Source: Carnobacterium_B sp040274945 (GTDB lineage Bacteria; Bacillota; Bacilli; Lactobacillales; Carnobacteriaceae). From it: a DNA stretch of 64,000 nt. The stretch lies in the NCBI RefSeq assembly GCF_040274945.1, contig NZ_JBEMAR010000005.1, positions 62,001 through 126,000 on the forward strand, given 5' to 3'. Shown in pieces: positions 1 to 8,780 of the stretch (position 1 is its first letter; each line of letters starts with the position of its first letter). The notes below the pieces were generated by a model that saw nothing but the letters and a program-made list of their open reading frames with translations, was not told where the DNA came from and made no database searches. The translations under genes were made by a program, and so were the position numbers.

Positions 1-12
1 AGGATTTATGGA

Positions 13-819
13 ATGCCCAATCAAGCTAACTTAGAGACAAATGTTTTAAAAATGGCCCCCGGTACGAAGATCGATTTGTCGACCGAAGATTTACATGTAT
101 GGTATGGAGATAATGAAGCAATCAAAGGTGTTTCATTAGAATTTGAAGAAAATAAAATTACCTCGCTTATCGGACCAAGTGGATGTGGAAAATCAACTTA
201 CTTGCGTTCTCTAAACCGGATGAATGATGAAATTGAATCGGCTAAAGTAACAGGGAAAATTATGTACGAAGGTATTGATGTAAATGCTTCAAATATCGAT
301 GTATATGAAATGCGTAAGAATATTGGAATGGTATTCCAGCGTCCTAATCCATTTAGTAAATCGATTTATGACAATATCGCCTTTGCTTTAAGAAGACATG
401 GAGTCAAAGACAAAAATACGTTAGATGAAGCAGTGGAAACTAGTTTAAAACAAGCTGCTTTATGGGATCAAGTGAAAGATCAATTAAATAAAAGTGCTTT
501 GGCCTTATCTGGAGGACAACAGCAACGTTTATGTATCGCAAGAGCGATTGCTCTTAAACCGAACATTTTACTATTAGATGAACCAGCTAGTGCATTGGAT
601 CCAATTTCTACTAGTCAAGTAGAAGAAACGCTACTGCAATTGAAAGAAGATTATTCAATTATTATCGTTACTCACAATATGCAGCAAGCTTCAAGAATCA
701 GTGATTACACAGCTTTCTTTTATGTTGGAAACGTGATTGAGTATGATGAAACGAGAAAAGTTTTTACTCGTCCAAAAATTCAAGCAACAGAAGATTATGT
801 ATCTGGTCATTTTGGGTAG
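13..819 (+). CDS. pstB: Phosphate ABC transporter ATP-binding protein PstB (first copy)
   Basis: ATPase subunit that powers high-affinity phosphate import through PstCA in the membrane. The 268-residue protein has a Walker A motif GPSGCGKST (about 54-62), the ABC signature LSGGQQQ (165-171) and Walker B LLLDEP (186-191). The segments RSLNRMND and THNMQQASRISD are typical of PstB. An AGGA ribosome site lies 8 bases before the ATG. A second pstB follows after 11 bases and then phoU, so this is the distal part of a pst operon; pstS, pstC and pstA should lie upstream of the window. The N-terminal extension of about 20 residues before the ABC domain is slightly longer than in the second copy. Confidence 0.95.
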   Translation: MPNQANLETNVLKMAPGTKIDLSTEDLHVWYGDNEAIKGVSLEFEENKITSLIGPSGCGKSTYLRSLNRMNDEIESAKVTGKIMYEGIDVNASNIDVYEMRKNIGMVFQRPNPFSKSIYDNIAFALRRHGVKDKNTLDEAVETSLKQAALWDQVKDQLNKSALALSGGQQQRLCIARAIALKPNILLLDEPASALDPISTSQVEETLLQLKEDYSIIIVTHNMQQASRISDYTAFFYVGNVIEYDETRKVFTRPKIQATEDYVSGHFG

Positions 820-830
820 GAGGAAAAAGA

Positions 831-1595
831 GTGAGTAATGAAAAATTTATTATTGAATCTAAAGACGTTCATTTATACTATGGAAATAACGAGGCACTAA
901 AGGGTGTTTCGCTGGACTTCAAGCCTAAGGAAATTACAGCATTGATTGGACCAAGTGGTTGCGGAAAATCTACTTTTTTAAGAACTTTAAATCGAATGAA
1001 TGATTTGATTCCGAATGTGACGATTACTGGTAACGTAAAATTTGAAAATAAAGAAATATACAGTCCTAAAATGGATACTGTTGAATTAAGAAAAAAAGTC
1101 GGTATGGTATTTCAACAACCGAATCCTTTTCCATTTTCAATCTATGAAAATGTTGCTTATGGTTTGAAAATTGCAGGAATGAAAGACAAAGCTAAGATAG
1201 ATGCCATTGTGGAAGAAAGCCTAAAAAAAGCAGCAGTTTGGGAAGATGTGAAAGATAAATTGCATAAAAGTGCTCTTTCACTTTCAGGTGGACAACAACA
1301 AAGAGTATGTATCGCACGAGTATTAGCAATTGAACCGTCTGTTATTCTACTGGATGAGCCGACAAGTGCTCTAGATCCTATTTCGAGCGCAAAAATTGAA
1401 AATATGTTATTAGAGTTAAAAAAAGATTATACCATGATAATCGTTACCCACAATATGCAACAAGCATCAAGAATATCTGATAATACAGCATTTTTCTTAA
1501 ATGGACACTTGATTGAACATGGGGAAACAAGACAAATTTTTACAAGTCCTAAACAAAAAGAAACAGAAGACTATATTTCTGGACGTTTTGGGTAA
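831..1595 (+). CDS. pstB: Phosphate ABC transporter ATP-binding protein PstB (second copy)
   Basis: Second phosphate-import ATPase, 254 residues, closely similar to the upstream copy. It has Walker A GPSGCGKST, signature LSGGQQQR, Walker B LLDEPTSALDP and the THNMQQASRISD switch region. It starts with GTG behind a strong TAGGAGG site. Tandem pstB1-pstB2 genes are common in Lactobacillales pst operons. The two copies may differ in expression or partner use, but the sequence does not show how. Confidence 0.95.
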   Translation: MSNEKFIIESKDVHLYYGNNEALKGVSLDFKPKEITALIGPSGCGKSTFLRTLNRMNDLIPNVTITGNVKFENKEIYSPKMDTVELRKKVGMVFQQPNPFPFSIYENVAYGLKIAGMKDKAKIDAIVEESLKKAAVWEDVKDKLHKSALSLSGGQQQRVCIARVLAIEPSVILLDEPTSALDPISSAKIENMLLELKKDYTMIIVTHNMQQASRISDNTAFFLNGHLIEHGETRQIFTSPKQKETEDYISGRFG

Positions 1596-1636
1596 TTCAT
1601 TGCATAATTAAGAAAATGGTATAGGAGTGATGGAAA

Positions 1637-2317
1637 GTGAGACGAGTATTTGAAGAGGAATTAAATGATTTACACGTTCATTTTTTTGAAATGGGAAAAA
1701 TGGTTAACGAAGCAATTTATAAATCAGTAAAAGCCTTTGTAAATCATGATAAAGAGCTCGCTCAAGAAGTGATTAACGGAGACTTGGAAATTAACAGACA
1801 CGAAGTTGAGTTAGAGAAGCAATGTTTTGAAATGATTGCGCTACAACAACCGGTCACAACAGATTTAAGAAAAATTGTCACGGTTATGAAAGCTTGTGCT
1901 GACCTTGAAAGAATGGGCGATCACGCAGTTAGTATTGCAAAGTCGACTATTCGAGTAAAAGGAAATAAACGTATCTATGAAGTTGAAGCAGAAATTGCTG
2001 AAATGTCTGAAAAAGTAAAAGTTATGGTTCAAGGCGTTTTAGATGCGTACGTTAATTTTGATACAGAAAAAGCTAAACAAATAGCATTGAGTGATCGAGC
2101 AGTAGATAAGGATGCAAAAAAAATCCACCACGATTGTATAGAACACATGAAAGTTGATTCAGAAATTGTGTTGGGTGGATCAGATTATATGCTTGTAGCT
2201 GGATACCTAGAACGAATTGGGGATTATGTAACAAATATTTCTGAATGGATCGTATACCTGAATTCTGGTAAAGTTGTTGAATTAAATACTCACAATAAAA
2301 ATAGTCCTATAAGTTAA
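1637..2317 (+). CDS. phoU: Phosphate transport system regulator PhoU
   Basis: Cytoplasmic all-helical metal-binding protein that restrains Pst transport and phosphate signalling. It has 226 residues, the usual size, made of two PhoU repeats. Acidic metal-ligand motifs are visible in each half (DLERMGDHAVSIA in repeat 1, YLERIGDYVTNISEW in repeat 2). It starts with GTG after a GGAGTGATGG ribosome site. It is the last gene of the pst operon and is followed directly by a strong terminator. Confidence 0.95.
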   Translation: MRRVFEEELNDLHVHFFEMGKMVNEAIYKSVKAFVNHDKELAQEVINGDLEINRHEVELEKQCFEMIALQQPVTTDLRKIVTVMKACADLERMGDHAVSIAKSTIRVKGNKRIYEVEAEIAEMSEKVKVMVQGVLDAYVNFDTEKAKQIALSDRAVDKDAKKIHHDCIEHMKVDSEIVLGGSDYMLVAGYLERIGDYVTNISEWIVYLNSGKVVELNTHNKNSPIS

Positions 2318-2322
2318 TCAGC

Positions 2323-2357
2323 AAAAACGACTGGAATAATTATTCCAGTCGTTTTTT
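2323..2357 (+). terminator. Intrinsic terminator of the pst-phoU operon
   Basis: A perfect inverted repeat (AAAACGACTGGAATA with its complement) is followed by a run of seven T. It begins a few bases after the phoU stop codon and closes the operon. Confidence 0.9.
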
Positions 2358-2458
2358 TATCTAGTTTAGAATAAGAGATATAGTTGTCAAGGTCTTTTGC
2401 TTTCTTAAGTATTCTATGTTAGGATAATAAAAATTTAACAAATGGAGGATGAGGTAAA

Positions 2459-3103
2459 ATGGGGATGCACCAGTATATTAAAAGTTTAAGTGATTTAGAA
2501 AACATCTTTCGTTGTCCAGGGAAGTTTAAATATGAAGACCATTCTGTTGCAGCACATTCGTTTAAAGTTACTCAAATTGCACAATTTCTAGGAACTGTAG
2601 AAGAACAAGCAGGCAATGAAATCAACTGGAGAGCACTATATGAAAAAGCGCTCAATCATGACTATACAGAACTTTTTATAGGAGATATTAAAACGCCTGT
2701 TAAATATGCGACGCCTGAACTAAGAGGAATGTTAGCAGATGTTGAAGATTCAATGACGGAAAACTTCATAAAAAAAGAAATTCCAAAAGAATTCCAAACT
2801 GCTTATTTTGAACGATTAAAAGAAGGAAAAGATGAAACTTTAGAAGGTCAAATTTTATCAGTTTCAGACAAAGTTGATCTGCTTTATGAATCTTTTGGGG
2901 AAATTCAAAAAGGAAATCCGGAACGAGTTTTTACTGAAATATATGAAGAATCTCTAAAAACGATTTTAGAATTCAGACATTTGGCGAGTACACATTATTT
3001 TTTAAAGGAAGTGCTTCCGGACTTGTTAAGTGGGGATTTTACAAATCAAGATCAATTACAAAAAATAACGCAACGAATTGTGAATGATTCATTAAGCGAC
3101 TAG
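2459..3103 (+). CDS. HD-domain protein, YfbR-like 5'-nucleotidase family
   Basis: A 214-residue cytosolic protein with the HD metal-phosphohydrolase pattern: a first histidine in VAAHSFKV (about residue 33), the HD pair in NHDYTE (67-68), and a later D in SVSDKVDLLYE. The layout resembles YfbR-type 5'-deoxynucleotidases, so dephosphorylation of nucleoside monophosphates is the likely role; the substrate is not shown. A GGAGGATGAGG ribosome site precedes ATG 2459, and the in-frame ATG two codons later is a possible alternative start. It sits between phoU and uvrA and seems to be its own transcription unit. Confidence 0.8.
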   Translation: MGMHQYIKSLSDLENIFRCPGKFKYEDHSVAAHSFKVTQIAQFLGTVEEQAGNEINWRALYEKALNHDYTELFIGDIKTPVKYATPELRGMLADVEDSMTENFIKKEIPKEFQTAYFERLKEGKDETLEGQILSVSDKVDLLYESFGEIQKGNPERVFTEIYEESLKTILEFRHLASTHYFLKEVLPDLLSGDFTNQDQLQKITQRIVNDSLSD

Positions 3104-3116
3104 CAAAAATCTGGGA

Positions 3117-3156
3117 TGAACAAATGTTCGCCAAAAATAATAAAATATGATAAACT
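3117..3156 (+). promoter_or_regulatory. LexA (SOS) box overlapping a promoter upstream of uvrA
   Basis: TGAACAAATGTTCG at 3117-3130 matches the Gram-positive LexA/DinR box CGAACATATGTTCG at 12 of 14 bases. A candidate -35 TTCGCC (3127-3132) overlaps its right half. An extended -10, TGATAAACT (3148-3156), follows at an 18-base spacing. LexA bound here would block polymerase, which fits SOS control of uvrA. Confidence 0.75.
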
Positions 3157-3164
3157 AGTAAGAT

Positions 3165-3197
3165 AAAGGTAGGATGCATGTAGCTATCCTATTTTTT
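3165..3197 (+). terminator. Small hairpin with T run between the LexA-box promoter and uvrA
   Basis: TAGGAT (3169-3174) pairs with ATCCTA (3186-3191), followed by TTTTTT. It could terminate the HD-domain gene, or act as an attenuator in the uvrA leader because it lies downstream of the LexA-box promoter. The stem is short and weak. A second promoter candidate lies beyond it: TTGTGT (3196-3201), 17 bases, TATAAA (3219-3224). Confidence 0.5.
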
Positions 3198-3269
3198 GTG
3201 TTTTCGTTAAACTATTCTTATAAACTAAAATTAGAAGCGTAAAAAAATAACTAAAAAGGAAGTAAGCAA

Positions 3270-6122
3270 ATGGCACATGATAAAATTACCGTCAAGGGCG
3301 CACGTTCACACAATCTAAAAAACATTGATGTAACGATACCAAGAGACAAACTAGTAGTTGTGACCGGATTATCAGGGTCTGGTAAAAGTTCTTTAGCTTT
3401 CGATACTTTATATGCTGAAGGACAAAGACGTTATGTTGAAAGTCTTTCAGCTTATGCTCGACAATTTCTTGGTCAGATGGATAAACCAGATGTTGATAGT
3501 ATAGATGGATTAAGTCCAGCTATCTCGATTGATCAAAAAACAACCAGTAAAAATCCACGCTCTACAGTAGGAACGGTAACGGAGATTAATGACTACTTAA
3601 GATTGTTGTATGCTCGTATTGGTCATCCTATTTGTCCAAATGATGGTACGGAGATTTCTAGTCAGTCTGTTGAGCAAATGGTGGACCGTGTCCTAGAATA
3701 TCCTGAGGGTACAAGAATCCAATTGCTAGCTCCTATAGTTGTTGGAAAAAGAGGTCAGCACAAGAAAGTCTTTGATAAAGTTAAAACTGAAGGCTACGTT
3801 CGTGTACGAGTAAACAAAGAAATGTACGATATTACGGATGATATTGAGTTGGAAAAAAATAAAAAGCACGATATTGAAATTGTTATTGATCGAATTGTAG
3901 TCAAAGAAGGCATTCGTTCGCGTTTATTCGATTCATTCGAAGCAGCTTTGCGCTTAGCAGAAGGCTATGCGATTGCAGATATCATGGGTCAAGAAGAAGT
4001 ATTGTTTAGTGAGCATTACGCATGTCCTTACTGTGGGTTCACTGTGGGTGAATTAGAACCTCGATTATTTTCATTTAATGCGCCATTTGGTTCTTGTCCC
4101 GATTGTGATGGGCTAGGCGTTAAATTAGAAGTAGATGTTGATTTAGTTGTGCCAGATAAAAGCTTATCGTTAAAAGACGGGGCTATTTTGCCATGGAATC
4201 CGATTAGTTCAAATTATTATCCGCAAATGTTGGAACAAGCCTGTAAACATTTTAACATTGATATGACCATTCCATTTGAAGAATTGCCCGAAGAAGAACA
4301 AGAATTTGTTTTAAAAGGTTCAAAAGGAGAATTATTCCATTTTCATTATAAAAATGATTTTGGTGGTGTACGTGATGTCGACATCCCATTTGAGGGCGTA
4401 TTGACGAATATTGAAAGACGGTACCGTGAAACAAGCAGTGATTTTACAAGAGACCAAATGAGGTTGTACATGACGGAATTGGCTTGCCAATCTTGCGGTG
4501 GAAAACGATTAAATCCAGAAGCATTATCTGTAAAAGTTGCTGGAAAAGATATTGGGGAAATTTGTGAATATCCGATTGAAAAATCAATGCAATTTTTCGA
4601 AGAATTGTCTCTATCTGAGCATGATGTCATTATTGCAAAGCCTATCTTGAAAGAAGTAAACGATCGATTGAGTTTCTTGAAGAATGTTGGGTTGAATTAT
4701 TTAACCCTAAGCCGAACTGCCGGTACTTTATCTGGGGGAGAAGCACAGCGTATTCGCCTGGCAACTCAGATTGGATCTAATTTGTCGGGTGTTTTATATA
4801 TACTAGACGAGCCTTCAATAGGGCTGCATCAAAGAGATAACAATCGGCTTATTGAATCATTGCAAAAAATGCGTGATTTAGGAAACACGCTGATTGTTGT
4901 TGAACATGATGAAGACACTATGAGAGCTGCCGATTATTTGATTGATATAGGTCCTGGTGCGGGTGAAAAAGGCGGAGAAATCATGGCCATCGGAACACCT
5001 GAAGAAGTCGCTAATAATAAGAATTCCTTAACAGGTGCTTACTTATCGGGGAAAAAATTCATACCTGTTCCTAAAGAACGAAGGGCAGAAGATAAAGGTG
5101 TCATTCGCGTTAAAGGAGCAGCTGAGAACAACTTAAAAAATGTAAATGTTGATTTTCCGCTAGGCCGTTTTGTAGCTGTTACGGGTGTTTCAGGATCTGG
5201 TAAGAGTTCTTTAGTTAATTCTATTTTGAAAAAGACCTTGTCTCGTGATTTAAATCGTTCAAAACAAAAACCTGGGAAATACAAATCGTTAGAAGGTCAT
5301 AAAGGATTAGAAAAAGTTATTGATATTGACCAAAGTCCAATAGGGCGTACACCTCGAAGCAATCCAGCAACGTATACAAGTGTATTTGATGATATGCGCG
5401 ACTTATTTGCCCAAACAAATGAAGCTAAAATAAGAGGGTACAAAAAAGGACGGTTTAGCTTTAATGTAAAAGGTGGACGTTGTGAAGCATGTAGAGGAGA
5501 TGGAATTTTAAAAATAGAAATGCATTTCCTTCCTGATGTTTACGTACCATGTGAAATTTGTCATGGTACACGTTACAATTCAGAAACATTAGAGGTCAGA
5601 TACAAAGGGAAAAATATCTCTGAAGTTCTGAACATGACAATAGAAGAAGCAGTTGTCTTTTTTGAAAATGTTCCTAAAATTCGCAAAAAATTACAAACAA
5701 TCATTGATGTTGGACTGGGGTATGTCACTCTAGGACAACCGGCTACCACATTATCAGGTGGGGAAGCGCAACGAATGAAGTTGGCTAGTGAATTACGTAA
5801 AAGTTCAAATGGTGATAACTTCTACATCTTAGATGAGCCTACGACAGGATTGCATACAGATGATATTGCACGACTATTAGTTGTGCTAAATCGATTAGTT
5901 GAAGCTGGCAACACCGTTTTAGTTATTGAACACAATTTGGATGTGATTAAAACAGCGGACTATGTGATTGATTTAGGACCAGAAGGTGGAGCTGGTGGAG
6001 GTACGATCATCGCTACTGGAACTCCAGAGGAAGTTGCTAAGGTCAAGAAAAGTTTTACTGGACAATACCTGAATGAAATCTTGAAAAGAGATAAGAAGCG
6101 CGAAAAAATGATGGAAAAATAA
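3270..6122 (+). CDS. uvrA: Excinuclease ABC subunit A (UvrA)
   Basis: DNA-damage recognition ATPase of nucleotide excision repair. At 950 residues it is full length and has two ABC cassettes. The first has Walker A GLSGSGKSS (about 33-41) and signature LSGGEAQRIRLA; the second has GVSGSGKSS and LSGGEAQRMKLA. The zinc-binding CxxC pairs are intact: CPYC/CPDC in the insertion, CQSC, and CEAC/CEIC in the second half. Motifs LDEPSIGLHQRDN and LDEPTTGLHTDD complete the ATPase sites. uvrB is not in the window. Regulation is probably by LexA through the box at 3117-3130. Confidence 0.98.
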   Translation: MAHDKITVKGARSHNLKNIDVTIPRDKLVVVTGLSGSGKSSLAFDTLYAEGQRRYVESLSAYARQFLGQMDKPDVDSIDGLSPAISIDQKTTSKNPRSTVGTVTEINDYLRLLYARIGHPICPNDGTEISSQSVEQMVDRVLEYPEGTRIQLLAPIVVGKRGQHKKVFDKVKTEGYVRVRVNKEMYDITDDIELEKNKKHDIEIVIDRIVVKEGIRSRLFDSFEAALRLAEGYAIADIMGQEEVLFSEHYACPYCGFTVGELEPRLFSFNAPFGSCPDCDGLGVKLEVDVDLVVPDKSLSLKDGAILPWNPISSNYYPQMLEQACKHFNIDMTIPFEELPEEEQEFVLKGSKGELFHFHYKNDFGGVRDVDIPFEGVLTNIERRYRETSSDFTRDQMRLYMTELACQSCGGKRLNPEALSVKVAGKDIGEICEYPIEKSMQFFEELSLSEHDVIIAKPILKEVNDRLSFLKNVGLNYLTLSRTAGTLSGGEAQRIRLATQIGSNLSGVLYILDEPSIGLHQRDNNRLIESLQKMRDLGNTLIVVEHDEDTMRAADYLIDIGPGAGEKGGEIMAIGTPEEVANNKNSLTGAYLSGKKFIPVPKERRAEDKGVIRVKGAAENNLKNVNVDFPLGRFVAVTGVSGSGKSSLVNSILKKTLSRDLNRSKQKPGKYKSLEGHKGLEKVIDIDQSPIGRTPRSNPATYTSVFDDMRDLFAQTNEAKIRGYKKGRFSFNVKGGRCEACRGDGILKIEMHFLPDVYVPCEICHGTRYNSETLEVRYKGKNISEVLNMTIEEAVVFFENVPKIRKKLQTIIDVGLGYVTLGQPATTLSGGEAQRMKLASELRKSSNGDNFYILDEPTTGLHTDDIARLLVVLNRLVEAGNTVLVIEHNLDVIKTADYVIDLGPEGGAGGGTIIATGTPEEVAKVKKSFTGQYLNEILKRDKKREKMMEK

Positions 6123-6134
6123 TTGCTGATTAAC

Positions 6135-6181
6135 AAAAGGATGAATCCAACTGAGATCAATCAGGTGAATTCGTCCTTTTT
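6135..6181 (+). terminator. Intrinsic terminator of uvrA
   Basis: AAAAGGATGAAT pairs with ATTCGTCCTTTT across a 20-base loop, with the T run on the 3' arm. It lies 13 bases past the uvrA stop. Confidence 0.8.
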
Positions 6182-6208
6182 GACGTATTTCTTTTTTAAA
6201 TCAAGTTG

Positions 6209-6232
6209 TTTCATGTTAAACTTAACATGAAA
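6209..6232 (+). promoter_or_regulatory. Perfect 11-bp palindrome upstream of liaXYZ, candidate operator
   Basis: TTTCATGTTAA, two bases (AC), then TTAACATGAAA: a perfect inverted repeat with 11-bp arms. It has no T run, so it is not a terminator. It lies about 53 bp upstream of the -35 of the liaX promoter, a reasonable activator position. LiaR is the obvious candidate but this match is inference. Confidence 0.6.
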
Positions 6233-6284
6233 ACTGACCTCCTGTTCAGACTATGTAACGATAGTAAAATCGTACTTAAGTCCT

Positions 6285-6313
6285 ATGACAAATTTCCTTA
6301 GATGACGCATAAT
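6285..6313 (+). promoter_or_regulatory. Promoter of liaXYZ
   Basis: -35 ATGACA (6285-6290), a 17-base spacer, and -10 CATAAT (6308-6313), each one mismatch from consensus. AAGTCC (6278-6283) directly before the -35 and CAGACT (6247-6252) further up are inverted half-sites of the AGACT/AGTCT type, compatible with a response-regulator site. The leader is about 85 bases. Confidence 0.65.
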
Positions 6314-6405
6314 AATGATAACAACAAAGACAGTATACAACTAACTTTTAACATTATCAGGCAAACACTATTAGAGGAATTGAAAATTTTGAGGAGGAAA
6401 TGACC

Positions 6406-8001
6406 ATGAAACAAAGAGAAAGAATACTCGAACTAGTTAAACAAGGAATCATCTCAACTGACGAAGCCTTAGTTTTACTAGAAAATGCAGCAAAAAAAGA
6501 AGGTAAAGAAGCAATTAAAAAAGAACAAGCTCATACGCAAGAGACGCAAGAGCAAGCAGTTACACCACCTAAACCTGAAACACCATTTTTTAATGAAGAA
6601 ACAGAAACTGATTCAGAGTTTTTAAAATCAGAAGAAGCCGCTCAAGACGAAGCGTTCTCTGCTGAAGAACAAAAAGATCGTGATCAGTTGGAAAAAATAT
6701 TAGAAAGTTTATCTAATGAAGCATCTTCTTATTCTGTTAAATTAGACGAAAAGAATCTAGAAATTGCTACACTTAAAACTAAACTTAGAATGGTACAAGA
6801 GAAATTAATGGTACTTGAAACCAAAGAAGATTTGGATGAATTGCATCCTGAAAAGGCACCTGAAATGAAACAAATGAAAAATGAAATCAATGAGTTAGAC
6901 ATTCAGCTAAAAGATTTGGAAGAAGAAAAAGCTGAATTAGAAAATCAATTGAGAACGGTAAAAAGAAAACAATGGGGTACTCAAAAGAAACAAATTTCAG
7001 AAAAATTTGAGATACCAGAAGATTGGAAAGAAACAGCCAATGAAACATTGAATCAAGTAACAGGAAAAGTAGTGGATACTGGAAATCAATTTGGTAAGTT
7101 CATGAAAGAAACGTTCTCTACAGTGATGGAAAATATGGACTGGAAAGATGTTAATGTTCGTGTACCTGGTTTAGCTACAACTAAATTTACTCATGAATTT
7201 AATTACCCTGAAAGCACAGCATCTATTTTAGATGTAAAAGTTGCAAACGGAAATGTACTATTTAAAAATTGGGACAGCCAAGATATTAAAGTTGAAGCTG
7301 ACGTTAAAATTTATGGTAAATTAGACACTGCTACACCTTTAGAAGCATTTGAAAAACGGAGCACGGTGGAAGTAACCGATGAAAAAATGGTATTCCACGT
7401 TCCAAACAAACGGATACGTTGTGACTTAGTATTTTATCTTCCTGAAAGAGTGTACGATCATACCGCAATCAACCTTTTGAATGGAAATGTAAAATTTGAA
7501 GATTTCGAAGGAAAAGATTTCTATGTTAAATGCACAAATGGGAATGTTTTTTTCCAAAATCTAACGGCTACCATGTTGGAAACTGATGGCGTTAATGGTA
7601 CAGTTACAGTATTAGATAGCACAGTAAGAGATCTAATGGTGAAAAGTGTTAATGGTGGAATCGTTGCACATGGTAAAATTAAGAGTGGAAATCTTTCAAC
7701 GGTCAATGGTACTGTAAAGGTTACATTAGAAGGTGAAGATTTAACACGTATGGCAGCTTCTTCTGTTAATGGAAGTGTAAAAGTATCTTTTCCTAAACAG
7801 TATAGTATAGAAGGAGAAGCAAAAAGTAATTTAGGAACGATCCAAAATAGAGTTGCAAATCTTGAAACGCTTAAAGAAAGAAAAGATCGTACAAGTCAAC
7901 TTCTAGAGTTTAGAAGAATAGCTGATACGCAACTATTAGTGTTAAAATTAGAAACAACAACAGGTAACATTTTGTTAAAAGAAGCAGATGAATTAGTTTA
8001 A
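6406..8001 (+). CDS. liaX: LiaX-like envelope stress protein (DUF4097 domain)
   Basis: Homologue of LiaX, which in Enterococcus faecalis is linked to the LiaFSR response to daptomycin and antimicrobial peptides. The 531-residue protein has an N-terminal helical segment (RERILELVKQGIISTDEALVLLE), an acidic linker, a long coiled coil (about 90-190, with ELENQLRTVKRKQ), and a C-terminal DUF4097 beta-repeat domain (about 250-531) rich in NGNV/NGTV/NGSV turns. There is no signal peptide or membrane segment. I chose ATG 6406 over ATG 6400 because GAGGAGG ends only two bases before 6400. First gene of a three-gene operon with liaY and liaZ. Confidence 0.85.
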   Translation: MKQRERILELVKQGIISTDEALVLLENAAKKEGKEAIKKEQAHTQETQEQAVTPPKPETPFFNEETETDSEFLKSEEAAQDEAFSAEEQKDRDQLEKILESLSNEASSYSVKLDEKNLEIATLKTKLRMVQEKLMVLETKEDLDELHPEKAPEMKQMKNEINELDIQLKDLEEEKAELENQLRTVKRKQWGTQKKQISEKFEIPEDWKETANETLNQVTGKVVDTGNQFGKFMKETFSTVMENMDWKDVNVRVPGLATTKFTHEFNYPESTASILDVKVANGNVLFKNWDSQDIKVEADVKIYGKLDTATPLEAFEKRSTVEVTDEKMVFHVPNKRIRCDLVFYLPERVYDHTAINLLNGNVKFEDFEGKDFYVKCTNGNVFFQNLTATMLETDGVNGTVTVLDSTVRDLMVKSVNGGIVAHGKIKSGNLSTVNGTVKVTLEGEDLTRMAASSVNGSVKVSFPKQYSIEGEAKSNLGTIQNRVANLETLKERKDRTSQLLEFRRIADTQLLVLKLETTTGNILLKEADELV

Positions 8002-8032
8002 ACTGTATGATAACTCAGAGAGGTGAATGAAA

Positions 8033-8338
8033 ATGAAAAAATTGACTAAATCAAGAGACAATAAAATGGTGAGCGGTGTCTTAGCTGGTATCGCAGAATA
8101 TTTTGGATTTGATCCAACAATGCTCCGTATTATTTATGGAGCAGCTACTTTAATCGGAGTCGGTTCGCCGTTTATTCTGTACATCGTGCTAGCTATTGTG
8201 ATTCCGGAAGCTCCTAGAACGAATAATTCAGAAAATACAGGTGCGTATGGATTCAAACCAGGAAATAATCGACCAGAAAAAAAAGAACCACGTAAAGAAG
8301 CTGAGAAAGTTAAAGAGGAAGACTGGAGTGACTTCTAG
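8033..8338 (+). CDS. liaY: PspC-domain membrane protein, LiaY-like
   Basis: A 101-residue protein with an N-terminal PspC domain: KLTKSRDNKMVSGVLAGIAEYFGFDPTMLR and then a hydrophobic stretch (GSPFILYIVLAIVIPEA) that spans the membrane. The tail is charged (EKKEPRKEAEKVKEEDW). ATG 8033 is preferred over ATG 8027 because the AGAGGTG site is 7 bases away. In enterococci LiaY is reported as the membrane partner linking LiaX to anionic phospholipid redistribution. The stop codon overlaps the next start. Confidence 0.8.
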   Translation: MKKLTKSRDNKMVSGVLAGIAEYFGFDPTMLRIIYGAATLIGVGSPFILYIVLAIVIPEAPRTNNSENTGAYGFKPGNNRPEKKEPRKEAEKVKEEDWSDF

Positions 8339-8688
8339 TGAGATTCTGGCAAAAAATTATTGTTAATGCCTTAATTTTCTTAGCCTTAGCTGGTTTTTTG
8401 CAAAATATGTTCTATGTGGAAAGCATATGGGTAGCTTTAGGAGCAAGCCTGGTCTTGGCCATTTTGAATATGGCTGTAAAGCCAATCTTGTTTATCTTAT
8501 CCTTACCTATAACTCTTTTAACTCTTGGACTGTTCACTATCGTTATTAACGCAGCTATGTTAAGTATGACCGCTGCGATTGTAGGGAGCGGATTTGAATT
8601 TTCATCATTTGGAGCAACGATGCTTGTGGCTATCTTGATGTCGCTAGTCAATATGTTATTAAATAGTCAATTAAGACAGCCTAAGTGA
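8338..8688 (+). CDS. liaZ: Phage-holin-superfamily IV / YvlD-type membrane protein, LiaZ-like
   Basis: A 116-residue integral membrane protein with four hydrophobic segments and the family-typical NMAVKPILFILSLPITLLTLGLF core. It matches the small YvlD/holin-IV family that is the third member of the liaXYZ operon. The GTG start overlaps the liaY stop (TAGTG), so translation is probably coupled. Direct function is not known; the operon context implies a role in envelope stress adaptation. Confidence 0.8.
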   Translation: MRFWQKIIVNALIFLALAGFLQNMFYVESIWVALGASLVLAILNMAVKPILFILSLPITLLTLGLFTIVINAAMLSMTAAIVGSGFEFSSFGATMLVAILMSLVNMLLNSQLRQPK

Positions 8689-8712
8689 TTGCGTAACGTA
8701 AAAAAGTATATT

Positions 8713-8754
8713 GAGACCCGGGTTTTCTGACTGGATACCGGGTCTGTTTTTTTT
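8713..8754 (+). terminator. Intrinsic terminator of liaXYZ
   Basis: AGACCCGG (8714-8721) pairs with CCGGGTCT (8738-8745), followed by a T run to 8754. Confidence 0.85.
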
Positions 8755-8780
8755 GAACACGTTTTAGAAAAATAATCAGA

